A DNA stretch of 64,000 nt, from the NCBI GenBank assembly GCA_004352715.1, contig SCFE01000069.1, forward strand, positions 248,188 through 312,187. The letters are read 5' to 3'. Positions 1 through 10,065 of this stretch are shown here, one piece after another. The position numbers were made by a program, and so were the translations under genes. This DNA comes from Hofstenia miamia (lineage: Eukaryota > Xenacoelomorpha > Acoela). The notes beneath the pieces were generated by a model. The model was not told the origin of the DNA. It did no database searches and was given only the letters and a program-made list of their open reading frames with translations. Positions within the stretch are counted from its first letter, which is position 1. Each line of letters starts with the position of its first letter.

Positions 1-352
1 TTGTTTCATGTGATTACAAAATAATATAAAAATTTCAAAATGTTTTTACACGTTTAACATTTCTGTTAACAAAAATTTGTATTAGAATTGTTGAAAATCA
101 ATTATTTAAAGGAGAATTATTTCTAATCCCACATCAATCTGAAAGCATCGTAGAGAAAATAAATCCAAAAAACAAAACTTAAAACATTACAAAATCTAAG
201 GTCAATTCATTCTTTCATATTATTTGATTATTAGCGTTTTTTGGAATACTATTTCAAGATCTACACAATTAGAAACGTAAAGTGGAATGGTATACAAAGT
301 CAAAACGGTTTGCAAAACAAATATTTGTCAAATGTGTTAAAACATGCACTAA

Positions 353-529
353 TCAAACCATAACAAATGGAAACGTGTCAGATCTATTAAACCCCGTAGC
401 AATACATCAAAATCTGAAGCTAAATCTAGTAATAAAAATACATATTTTGGACTCTCAAATAGTGGAAAAATGCTTGGAAATCCAAAATATATTGACATTC
501 TCTCTAATGCTATGTCTTACAAACTCTAA
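353..529 (+). CDS. possible terminal coding exon, unidentified
   Basis: This is an open frame of 58 codons that ends in TAA at 527-529. Its composition is Ser/Lys/Asn-rich and more protein-like than the overlapping 116-codon frame at 282-632. There is no convincing ATG, so it would have to be a last exon, and the acceptor is not clear. The product is not recognised. Either frame could be chance in AT-rich DNA, so this is a weak call. Confidence 0.2.
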   Translation, partial: SNHNKWKRVRSIKPRSNTSKSEAKSSNKNTYFGLSNSGKMLGNPKYIDILSNAMSYKL

Positions 530-632
530 CAAGATCAGATTTATTTTTAAAAATTCTCAATCTCTATATGATTTTAAAATATTTAATGGGAAAATGGAGT
601 TAAAATCCGGTTTTCCTAATTCAATATTGTGA

Positions 633-2010
633 GATATATATGTTTTATATTTGAATATAATTAGTAAACCGCCTTGAAGAAGTATTTATTTCATTTTATT
701 AGTTTCTGATAATTATAATTTAAGCAATTTATTTCTATATTTAGAAATTATTCCTAATTTGTTTAAATACCTAATGTACAAAATGTAGTTTAAATCGCTT
801 AACGATTGCTGTTGTGTTTTTATAATCTCATAAACAATTACAAGTATATATTAATTAATTTAAGTTTTATGTATTATACATATAATGAAATTTATTTTAT
901 ATAGCTTTGATATTCATCTTCAATTTAAAAATTTTGCTTCTTTTCACTTGAAGTTATATATCTTGTAGAATTACTTTAATAACCATAATCATTTTTCAAT
1001 TTCATGAGCACTTAAAGCCATTTTGCAAACTGTGTATGAGTATGTGTTTTGTAAAATCAATAAATTTAATCATTTTTGCGTAAATGTATTTTTATGAAAA
1101 TGTGTTAGTCTTTTCGTAATTAAAAATGTTTTGCGAGTTTCATGACATCTAATTGATTCGTTTTTGAAATGGCGTTATGTATTCATTTGCGATTATCAAA
1201 ATTTACTCACTGACTGAAGAAAAATGTGAATGTTATAAAGTTTTTATTTTAAAATTCATAAACTATTATACAACTGCAAGTACTTTAACAATCATTGATT
1301 TGTAGAATGTCTTAAAATTTATATTTATATGAGATATTAAATAACAAAACCATTCATTCTTTAAAATACGAAAATGAAATCTGAATTTACAACAAAGATT
1401 AGTCGTATTTATGTGTATGTACGTTTTTCTTACACATTCTTGAAAGTTTATACTAATAGCGTCATGAAATTTTTCTTTTGTTCAATGATGAAAAAATATC
1501 TAAAGTTTTAACACAATATTCAGTTTTTTTACAATGTTTTTGACTAATTTGATCAGTTGATTTCATGCATACATATGGAAAAATTAAATATATATCAGTA
1601 CTGAAACAAAGGATTGACGTCAGAAAAAAATGTAAGTCTATAAACGTGGAAAAGTCATATACCGGGTATTTATTCAATTCTTAATATAAAAGACACCAAT
1701 AAAATTTTAAAATGTAAGCAATTTCTTATAATATAAAATAAATATTTTTAAACGTTTTGTATATATGTGTATCAATTAATATTAATTTTTTCTTAAGTAG
1801 CTTTTATTCTGTTTATCCTTGTACATTCTCTGTACTTACAGTCTGTAAATATTATTTACAAAATATATACAAATAGTGTACATAATATATACAAACATAT
1901 TTACAAAACTGATATCTACAGAAATGTACAAATAAAATAAACAAAGCTAAAACAATAATTAAAATAAACAAAAACAAAAAATAAGTTAAAAATAGGAAAC
2001 AAAAATGACA
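633..2010. other. AT-rich unassigned DNA
   Basis: No supported gene is visible in this stretch. It is very AT-rich with short runs of A and T. The minus-strand frame at 1462-1677 has no recognisable motif and is probably chance. Part of 1850-2010 is likely the 3' UTR of the adjacent minus-strand RT element. Confidence 0.5.
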
Positions 2011-2014
2011 TATT

Positions 2015-3350
2015 CTAATAATTTCGCCATATATTCAGTTTGTTCGAATATCCTAATTTGAATTGGTTGGCAAGCAGGTTTTGTTTTAATAATTTTTTAA
2101 ATATTTTTAAGTTAGGTGCGTTACGTATATTAGAATCTAGTTTGTTCCATAGGCTACTGGTGTTGGTTGTAAACGAATCTTTCCAATATTTATTTTTAAT
2201 TTGATAGTTATTAATGCATTTATTTGCTCTTTTGTTATAGCTGAGATATTTGTCACCATTACNNNNNNNNNNNNNNNNNNNNNNNNNNNNNNNNNNNNNN
2301 NNNNNNNNNNNNNNNNNNNNNNNNNNNNNNNNNNNNNNNNNNNNNNNNNNNNNNNNNNNNNNNNNNNNNNNNNNNNNNNNNNNNNNNNNNNNNNNNNNNN
2401 NNNNNNNNNNNNNNNNNNNNNNNNNNNNNNNNNNNNNNNNNNNNNNNNNNNNNNNNNNNNNNNNNNNNNNNNNNNNNNNNNNNNNNNNNNNNNNNNNNNN
2501 NNNNNNNNNNNNNNNNNNNNNNNNNNNNNNNNNNNNNNNNNNNNNNNNNNNNNNNNNNNNNNNNNNNNNNNNNNNNNNNNNNNNNNNNNNNNNNNNNNNN
2601 NNNNNNNNNNNNNNNNNNNNNNNNNNNNNNNNNNNNNNNNNNNNNNNNNNNNNNNNNNNNNNNNNNNNNNNNNNNNNNNNNNNNNNNNNNNNNNNNNNNN
2701 NNNNNNNNNNNNNNNNNNNNNNNNNNNNNNNNNNNNNNNNNNNNNNNNNNNNNNNNNNNNNNNNNNNNNNNNNNNNNNNNNNNNNNNNNNNNNNNNNNNN
2801 NNNNNNNNNNNNNNNNNNNNNNNNNGCGTGTCTATGTCTACCCCTAAATATGTAACAGAATCAGTTGGTTTGATTATTGGTGCATCTTTAGATAGTTGGA
2901 TCTGTACATTCTTTACTAGTGGCTTGTTATGGTTATTTGCGAATACGATAAATTGTGTTTTGGATGTATTGACTGTTAACTTATTCTGTCTGAAGAAATT
3001 CATTATGCTGTCTAAGTCTATCTGAAGATGTTTTGTTGAAATTATTGGACTGCTGTGATTACTTATGATGCATATGTCATCAGCATACTGGATTAATTGG
3101 CTGTGTTTTATGAACTGTGAAACATCATTTATATATAAGTTAAATATTATCGGACCTAGTACAGTTCCTTGGGGTACTCCGATATTTCTTATACAGTAGT
3201 CGGAAAAGATGTTATTAATTTTGACGCGCTGCTCTTTATTACTCAAAAAACTATTTATAAATATTCTTGAATCTTTATCAAATCCATAGTTTGATAATTT
3301 ATTATCCAGTATTTTGAAATCTAATAACCAATTTACGAAACTAATAACAA
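2015..3350 (-). mobile_element. non-LTR retrotransposon, 5'-truncated, RT C-terminal half (CR1/Jockey-like)
   Basis: The minus strand encodes the C-terminal half of a reverse transcriptase. Visible motifs are GVPQGTVLGPIIFNLYIND (fingers/palm), the catalytic YADD in QYADDICII, and YLGVDID at the start of the thumb. A gap of 563 N at 2263-2825 follows. After the gap the continuing frame reads SSLWNKL and then a conserved tail to a TAG stop at 2015-2017. The tail is closely related to the fragment at 36.8-37.7 kb (shared FKKLLKQNLL), so both belong to one family. The 5' part, with endonuclease and RT motifs 1-2, is missing, as expected of truncation during target-primed reverse transcription. 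The frame after the gap differs from the frame before it, which could be a mis-sized gap rather than a mutation. Confidence 0.85.
2263..2825. other. assembly gap, 563 N
   Basis: A run of N interrupts the RT thumb region of the minus-strand non-LTR element. The length is not a round number, so it is presumably an estimate from read pairs. Confidence 1.
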
Positions 3351-3363
3351 AACATGATATCAA

Positions 3364-4264
3364 AAATCTTAACGTTTCATATAAAAATTCCTAATTGCAA
3401 ATATTTAATCTTGAATTCAACGAGAAAAACGTATTGAAAAAATATTTATTTCATTTGTACAGATGGTGATTGATAAATCGTTTTACTTTATTAACATTTT
3501 AGTTTTGTAGCATCTTTCATTTACATAATTGTATAAATTGGGAAAAACATGTAATAATTGAGATTGTTTTCCAACTTGTGAAAAATTCTAGTTTTATATG
3601 ATTTGAAAGTGTTTTATTTAGTTGTGATAATTGTAAAGTGATTTCATTTTTGATAGATAACAATCTTTATGATTGTATACATTTTGACATTTGAACAATA
3701 AGATATAGATAAAAAATTACGCAATGTTAACATTGTCTGTTAAGTACAACTTTGTACACACAGTAGCGCAATGGAATTTTACATGGTTGTACTGTTTTTA
3801 TAATTTGTTACATTTTGACATTTTAACAATGGGGATTAGATAAATGTTTACATTATTAAAGCATGCAACTTTCTAAACAGCTGGCATAATGGAATTTCAC
3901 ATTGATGAAAGAACTACGCTGAAAGATTTCAAACTTTTTGGTAAACTATTTTTATAATTAAATCTCAGATATTGTTTTGATTCTTTACGCTTTTTGCAAT
4001 ATTATTTCCAGTTAGTTTTACAGGTATTTCTTTTAAAAACGCAATCAATTTTATTTTAATGAATTGCTGCAAATTTGCTCTCTGATAGTAAATTAATTTA
4101 TATATACTTTATCATAAATAGAAACGTTGTTTGTTTGTTAATACACATTTTTAATTGAATTTGCGTAAACTTTTAATTGTCATGTGTTTTAAACTGTGAT
4201 CTATTATCTCATTTGACTTGTTTATTAATTATTAATTTAGATAATATTGTGTGAAATTCATAAC
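3364..4264. repeat. AT-rich DNA with a diverged two-copy tandem repeat
   Basis: No gene is supported here. Two diverged tandem units of about 131 bp are visible from about 3676 and 3807. Both begin with a TACATTTTGACATTT-like phrase and end with GCxxAATGGAATTTxACAT. They share style and composition with the repeats at 46.9-47.2 kb. Confidence 0.4.
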
Positions 4265-4860
4265 GCGTAAAACTACATGTTGCATATGTTCCCATCCCAA
4301 CAATGATGATAAACTAATGCAGTAGACAAATTTAATAGTGCGATATATATGGTCATTATAAGCAAAGTTTAGAATAAATTACATTTGTCTTGTCTTAAAC
4401 ACGTATGTGGATTTTACCACATACGTTTATTAAATATTAGAAATTGCGAGTTTTTGCATAAACTAGTGTTTGGTTTTTTCCGAAAAATTATTTTGCTTTA
4501 TTACTGAAATAAGGCATTACGTGTTTAACAAGTATTATTATCTCTCTGATTCAAACATTTGTTATTAAATTTTACCAAATAAAAGAAGTATGTAAAATTA
4601 AACATGTAATCTAAATTAATGTGGTATTTTCAATGTTGTGTATGTTAATAAAAAAAACAAGTGTGTAAAACAAAAATGTAAACTAAATTAATGTGGTATT
4701 TCCAATGTTGTGTATGTTAATAAAAAAAACAAATTTGTAAACTAAATTAAGCCACATAAATAAGCAAGTCACATACATTAACAAAAATCAAGTATGTAAA
4801 ATAAAACATGTAAACTAAGTTAGTCCACATATATAAATAAAACAAAAAATTGATTACATT
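4265..4860. repeat. dispersed repeat, copy 1, with internal short tandem units
   Basis: This stretch aligns over about 450 bp with 43060-43480 in the same orientation. Shared phrases include GACAAATTTAATAGTG, TTTAGAATAAATTACA and TTATCTCTCTGATTCAAACA. From about 4590 it contains diverged 60-85 bp units ending in AAACATGTAAACTAAxTTA. A CRE-like TGACGTCA (4919-4926) lies just downstream, as it does after copy 2. No coding capacity is visible. It could be the edge of a non-autonomous transposon whose other end is not recognised. Confidence 0.6.
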
Positions 4861-5057
4861 TTAAACAATAGACTGCAAACAAATGTGTTTGCCAACACAA
4901 AACAGAATATATTCCAATGACGTCAGAGATACACAAATGGCCAGAGTACACAATTACATCATAGCCATGTCTGCCAAGGTCAAAAGGTCGAATATCCTTG
5001 GACTTCTAGTCTCTTTATACTACTTACATTGCCTAAATAGAAATAATACGCTTACTA

Positions 5058-5486
5058 AAGGCCCCTTTACATGGTAAGTTTTCCCTTACGACATTTCCTG
5101 ATTTAAGGGAAAACTTACAGTGTAAACGTAAATTAGCTTCAGATAATTGCTCGTAGGAGAAAACTTATGAACTATGAATATGTTGATAAGTTTTGTGGTT
5201 AAGAAAATTAGTCACAGTGGAAAACTTATCATTTAAACGCAAATTAGGAATCCCTTATGACTTTTGTATATTAATATGAGGTCTGATTGGAAGAAAGCTA
5301 TTTGAACCAATGGCATTGCTCACTCTGACTACCCATACAACAAAACATTTACAAGCGGCATTATGTAATAAAAAGCTGTAAGGTAATACTTACCATGTAG
5401 ATGCACCTGATATTTAGTTAATCTATTAATTGTTTTGTAAATAAAGATAAATTCATAAGGGAAAACTTATTGTGTAAACGGGGCTT
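5058..5486. mobile_element. MITE-like element with 31-bp terminal inverted repeats
   Basis: The left end begins AAGGCCCCTTTACATGG and runs to 5088. The right end (5456-5486) finishes TAAACGGGGCTT. The two 31-bp ends are inverted copies matching at about 26 of 31 positions. Subterminal copies of the GGAAAACTTA phrase occur inside at about 5107 and 5221. No transposase is encoded. The target duplication is not clear, so the superfamily is not assigned. Confidence 0.7.
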
Positions 5487-5609
5487 AACTCGTTAGTAAA
5501 TTGGAAAATAAAAAAAATATAATAACTAGATTTATATAGGTATCAAAAGAAAAGTAGCAAATTTTGGGACTTTGGATTTTTATGTCCCCACATGTTGCGT
5601 GGCGTACAC

Positions 5610-6300
5610 AACAAAGCTGTGGTGGCGTTACTGAAGAAGTCAACTGACTAACTCAGTGGGTGAAACTAAAGATCTGCGTCCAGACCATATCCCCTTAAGT
5701 GTGACTGGCCGGTTTGATCTTAAGTATCCTCTGGCAACCCCTGGCAAGCAGAGTGCTGATCTGTGTTGAGTCTGATCAGCAGAGTGAATCCGAAGGCCGA
5801 ACTTCAGTTGAGAGTGTTGCGCCTCTCACGCTTTGGCCAACCAAGGTTACTAAGGGTGGTAACTTTAGAGAGCGCCTGCTGGCTGCTATACAGATCCGTT
5901 AAAATATTGGAGTGGATAGCTAGCACTGAAATGCAAAGCATCTAGTGCATTTAAACTCCTTGACAGGACAATAAAAACCTGTTGGATCATAACTACCTGT
6001 GACACAGCAAATGCTGGCCTAGGGAATATCTCATAGGCCAGAGACACAGAGTTACGTCTCTGTATGACAGCCAATGAGACGCACCCAAACTGGTGCCAGT
6101 AGCAGTCTTGCTGACAGTGTCTCCACTCTGCTGCCGTTTGTCAACATGAAAACTGACAGAAAGGTTTCTCAACCATCACCGCCCCCACATGTACAAAGTA
6201 CTCATGGTGGCACCTCCTTGTACCCTGGGTTTAACGTCTAATGTGGGTACGAGGATTCGAACACCGACACGCCCTCTGAGTGTTAGCATTATCCAGGAAC
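5610..6300 (-). mobile_element. SINE-like retroposon, copy 1 (minus)
   Basis: This GC-richer block is the reverse-complement relative of the repeat at 13498-14166. Both carry the phrases for two Lys/Ser-like segments around CTGATCAG and the CCCCACATG block. Reading on the minus strand, the 5' part (6250-6263 region) contains GTGTTCGAATCC, a good match to a Pol III type-2 B box, preceded by tRNA-like sequence. This suggests a tRNA-derived head. The short ORFs inside (5714-5902, 5886-6074) are not considered genes. Boundaries are approximate because this copy is diverged. Confidence 0.6.
6250..6263 (-). promoter_or_regulatory. Pol III B-box-like motif in SINE-like repeat
   Basis: On the minus strand the sequence GTGTTCGAATCC resembles the B box of tRNA genes (consensus GGTTCGANNCC). 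It lies in the 5' part of the SINE-like copy. A convincing A box was not located, so an active promoter is not claimed. Confidence 0.4.
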
Positions 6301-6644
6301 CACTGCAAAAAGCTACAACTTAGGCATAGCCCTTTCGGTTCTCCACAACAAAGCTACAATTCCTACATTATACAGCACAAGATGTTTTGTTATGCGCACA
6401 ACAACCAACGGCAAGTCTGTAAATTATATAATCAGTTTATTAAATCCTCCTCAAGTCAGAGGAATGAATTAAAAGCACATAGTGAACAATGGGCGATATC
6501 AAATTATATTATACTTTACTCTAGTAATTAAATTATTTGTTAAATTTGTAATAACATTACCACTTGTACTGCTAATTAAAATGTTCCAAAAATGCAAATC
6601 ATCAATATTTATTTATATTAGTTACAAATATTTGGTAAGATTAT

Positions 6645-7588
6645 TTAAAAATAGCTATAAAATTTCTTGCCTCTTTGAATGCGAAGATGCTTTTTCCTTT
6701 TCATTTGGTCTTTATATGTTTCATTGCGAGTCTTGACCAAAGGTATGTTATTTAAATGCACGATAAGTCTGCCTTTATTGTAGAAATAGAAATTGTTATT
6801 TAGAGTAACTTCAGCACCTCTGTTAACCTCACTGGCAAAAATGTGAACAATTTTATTGCAGTTTGTTTTACTTCTAAATGTGTTGGAGATAATATCACTA
6901 GAAAACCTAGTTTGAAATGAAGTATTGCATACAATGGTTATTAGAGAATTTGTAATATTATAGTTTCCAATAAATAAGTTTTTCTTAAATATCACAGAAA
7001 TACGCTCGGTCTTAATTAAGTGCCGTAAATTTATGTTTGAAATAAATTTGTTTTGAAAAAACTTTGCATATTGCGTGTTATTACTGTTCTTTCCATTGAT
7101 TTTGAATATTTCAGCAGCAACCTTGATTCCTTTGAAGTGTGAATTCACAACTGAAACACTCGTTTCGGAATTATCTTTGCAAGTTACGTTGAAAATGGGT
7201 TTTTTCCTACATTCCGATTCTGTTCCATTAAAGTAACTGTTTTTAATAATTAATTTGCAACAAGAAGCAATTTCAGTTTGATTGAATGATCCAAAAACAT
7301 GTTCAAGTGAGAGTTTTTTGGCAAAAATAGTTTGGTATGTGCTTCCTATATCAACATTCTTTAGTACAATATGCATGTTGGTTCTTGAGTAATAATTTTT
7401 TAAAAAGCTAGTATCAAAAAACGGAGCAGGTTTTCCCCATCCCAATACTTCAATTTTGTTGTTTTCTGGTTCGGTTTGAACACTCAACTTATATGCGAAA
7501 GGCAGCAGGCAGTTCAAACGTATTAATGTGCCATCCAGGAGTGCAATGATTGAGGACCATTCACAGAGTTCCCTAACTGCTACCCAAT
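6645..7588 (-). CDS. long ORF, secreted or extracellular beta-helix-like protein (exon or pseudogene)
   Basis: About 314 codons are open on the minus strand, ending in a stop at 6645. This is unusually long for this AT-rich DNA. The frame has no ATG near its 5' end (the 290-codon version starts at a TTG), so it is more likely an exon than a complete gene. The protein has many N-x-S/T sequons (NGTESE, NVTCKD, NITNS, NETYKD) and scattered Cys. Short alternating hydrophobic segments resemble rungs of a right-handed parallel beta-helix. The C-terminus is basic (KDQMKRKKHLRIQRGKK). No signal peptide or membrane span is seen in this piece. Minus-strand frames at 7590-7790 also look coding and may be earlier parts with frameshifts. 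The function is not recognised, and the beta-helix assignment is inferred from pattern only. Confidence 0.45.
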
Positions 7589-8094
7589 CTCAGTCTGTCA
7601 TTATTTCTTGAATAAATTTCTAATTGCTCATAACTATCAATATAGTAAATAGGACTATATTGAGATTCTGAAAATACGATTGCGTCCTTTCACAAACATC
7701 AGCATTTCTAATTTCCTCACAGAGCACATGAGTGATGAGCTTGGTCCATTTACATAATACAATGGAACAATTCATGTTAGTCTTTGCCCCTGAAGTCTGA
7801 TTCTGACCTTATGTAAGTGAAGAATTTGACAGTTTTCAAAAAGTTTACTTTCACATACTTCAGGCAAAAGAATAATCTTAGCACAAATATTCACAATAAC
7901 AGAGAAGCACATTTACCCAAAATGTATCCCCATCCAGGGATTTCAAAGTTTCCTAACCTTGTACAAATTAATTTGAAAATATGCACAAAACCGTTTCTAT
8001 TGTATTTGATATCAATACAATAGGAAAAATTAAATCAAAAAAAATTTAAAAAGCCAAAATAATCATTAAATAAAATACACAAAATGATTCTCAC

Positions 8095-8214
8095 AAGGTC
8101 ACTCCGTTCTGCAAAATCAGTAAAACGTCTGGCGGGTGTGATGTCTAGGTGCTCGGATGCAGCACTTTCCAGCATGTTAATGCACTTTGCTGTTAGAGTG
8201 ACCATGAAATAGAA
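8095..8214 (-). CDS. candidate internal exon, unidentified gene
   Basis: On the minus strand a 120-bp open block is bounded by an acceptor-like GTCAG at 8215-8219 and a donor-like GTGAGA starting at 8094. It encodes 40 residues with balanced, non-repeat composition, including NMLESAASEHLDITPARRF. Its length is a multiple of three. It may belong with the candidate exon at 12649-12741 in one minus-strand gene, but the product is not recognised. Confidence 0.4.
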
Positions 8215-8600
8215 CTGACTTTAACCTCATCAAAATTAATTTTAATCAACAGAAAAGTATGGATCATAGTAAATGCACCTCAATTTCTTTTCTTAAAATG
8301 AAATTTTCACGCATGTGTTGTTCACATTATTAGACCAGGCTTGTCACAATTTTACAAGTCAGTGTAATGATAGGTCCCACGGTACACCTGAGTTCAGTTT
8401 TGGACATAAAAAATTTACATTGAGCTAATATATATTTCTAAGGTATATAATTTCTCTGGATAACATAATCACAAAAATCAAAATCTTTTAATCTAAAGAT
8501 GCTTACAAAACTGCCTTTTCTTGAAAATCATCAGTTTGGAGATAGACATGCATTCTTCTCCTCCGGTTGTTTCAATATAGCTAAAAAATATCTAGCAAAC

Positions 8601-9600
8601 NNNNNNNNNNNNNNNNNNNNNNNNNNNNNNNNNNNNNNNNNNNNNNNNNNNNNNNNNNNNNNNNNNNNNNNNNNNNNNNNNNNNNNNNNNNNNNNNNNNN
8701 NNNNNNNNNNNNNNNNNNNNNNNNNNNNNNNNNNNNNNNNNNNNNNNNNNNNNNNNNNNNNNNNNNNNNNNNNNNNNNNNNNNNNNNNNNNNNNNNNNNN
8801 NNNNNNNNNNNNNNNNNNNNNNNNNNNNNNNNNNNNNNNNNNNNNNNNNNNNNNNNNNNNNNNNNNNNNNNNNNNNNNNNNNNNNNNNNNNNNNNNNNNN
8901 NNNNNNNNNNNNNNNNNNNNNNNNNNNNNNNNNNNNNNNNNNNNNNNNNNNNNNNNNNNNNNNNNNNNNNNNNNNNNNNNNNNNNNNNNNNNNNNNNNNN
9001 NNNNNNNNNNNNNNNNNNNNNNNNNNNNNNNNNNNNNNNNNNNNNNNNNNNNNNNNNNNNNNNNNNNNNNNNNNNNNNNNNNNNNNNNNNNNNNNNNNNN
9101 NNNNNNNNNNNNNNNNNNNNNNNNNNNNNNNNNNNNNNNNNNNNNNNNNNNNNNNNNNNNNNNNNNNNNNNNNNNNNNNNNNNNNNNNNNNNNNNNNNNN
9201 NNNNNNNNNNNNNNNNNNNNNNNNNNNNNNNNNNNNNNNNNNNNNNNNNNNNNNNNNNNNNNNNNNNNNNNNNNNNNNNNNNNNNNNNNNNNNNNNNNNN
9301 NNNNNNNNNNNNNNNNNNNNNNNNNNNNNNNNNNNNNNNNNNNNNNNNNNNNNNNNNNNNNNNNNNNNNNNNNNNNNNNNNNNNNNNNNNNNNNNNNNNN
9401 NNNNNNNNNNNNNNNNNNNNNNNNNNNNNNNNNNNNNNNNNNNNNNNNNNNNNNNNNNNNNNNNNNNNNNNNNNNNNNNNNNNNNNNNNNNNNNNNNNNN
9501 NNNNNNNNNNNNNNNNNNNNNNNNNNNNNNNNNNNNNNNNNNNNNNNNNNNNNNNNNNNNNNNNNNNNNNNNNNNNNNNNNNNNNNNNNNNNNNNNNNNN
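8601..9600. other. assembly gap, 1000 N
   Basis: A run of exactly 1000 N, the usual default for a gap of unknown length. It is followed by a short TA microsatellite (9601-9625), which may be why assembly failed here. Confidence 1.
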
Positions 9601-9625
9601 TATATATATATACAGTATATACATA

Positions 9626-10065
9626 ATTTACTGTATAATTACTCCTAATTCATGATATCTATGATCACATAAGCAGATGTAACAAGTAAATAAAAATGAA
9701 CAATAGTCAAACATGGCTATCTTTAAATATTACAATATTATTTCATTATTTATTAGTTGAATATTTTTTCTTGAATTTCGTTTTGTTTTAGTTTATTTCA
9801 CATTTTTCTATATTAATTTATTTCTCTTCCATCATTGCCATGGAGATCAGGATAGGGATTTTTGACAAAACCAATTCAGTGCTAAGTTAATCAGATGACA
9901 TTGTCAATTAAGAAAAGGACTAAATGGAACCCATATAAAATGACCAGCAATTTAAATGACCACCGCCCTTAAATGGGGTAATGAGTCAGAATGGAACATA
10001 GTCTCAGCTTTCTTAACTACTACTAATATTCAATCAAATGTTCGAGCATATTCAATACAAAATCT
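9626..10065. other. unassigned AT-rich DNA
   Basis: No feature can be supported between the TA microsatellite and the RT relic that begins at about 10066. Confidence 0.5.

Noticed and set aside
1462-1677. 71-codon minus-strand ORF
   Set aside because: It is short, of low complexity in AT-rich DNA, and has no supporting motif or splice context.
4265-4860. CRISPR-like regular repeat
   Set aside because: Units are diverged, lack unique spacers of constant length, and the context is a eukaryotic dispersed repeat.
5714-6074. Short ORFs in the GC-richer block
   Set aside because: They lie inside the SINE-like repeat and are not conserved with the second copy.
8499-9626. Long ORFs across the N gap
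   Set aside because: Almost entirely N; the frame is open only because N has no stop codons. The same applies to 29376-30506 and 55210-56381.
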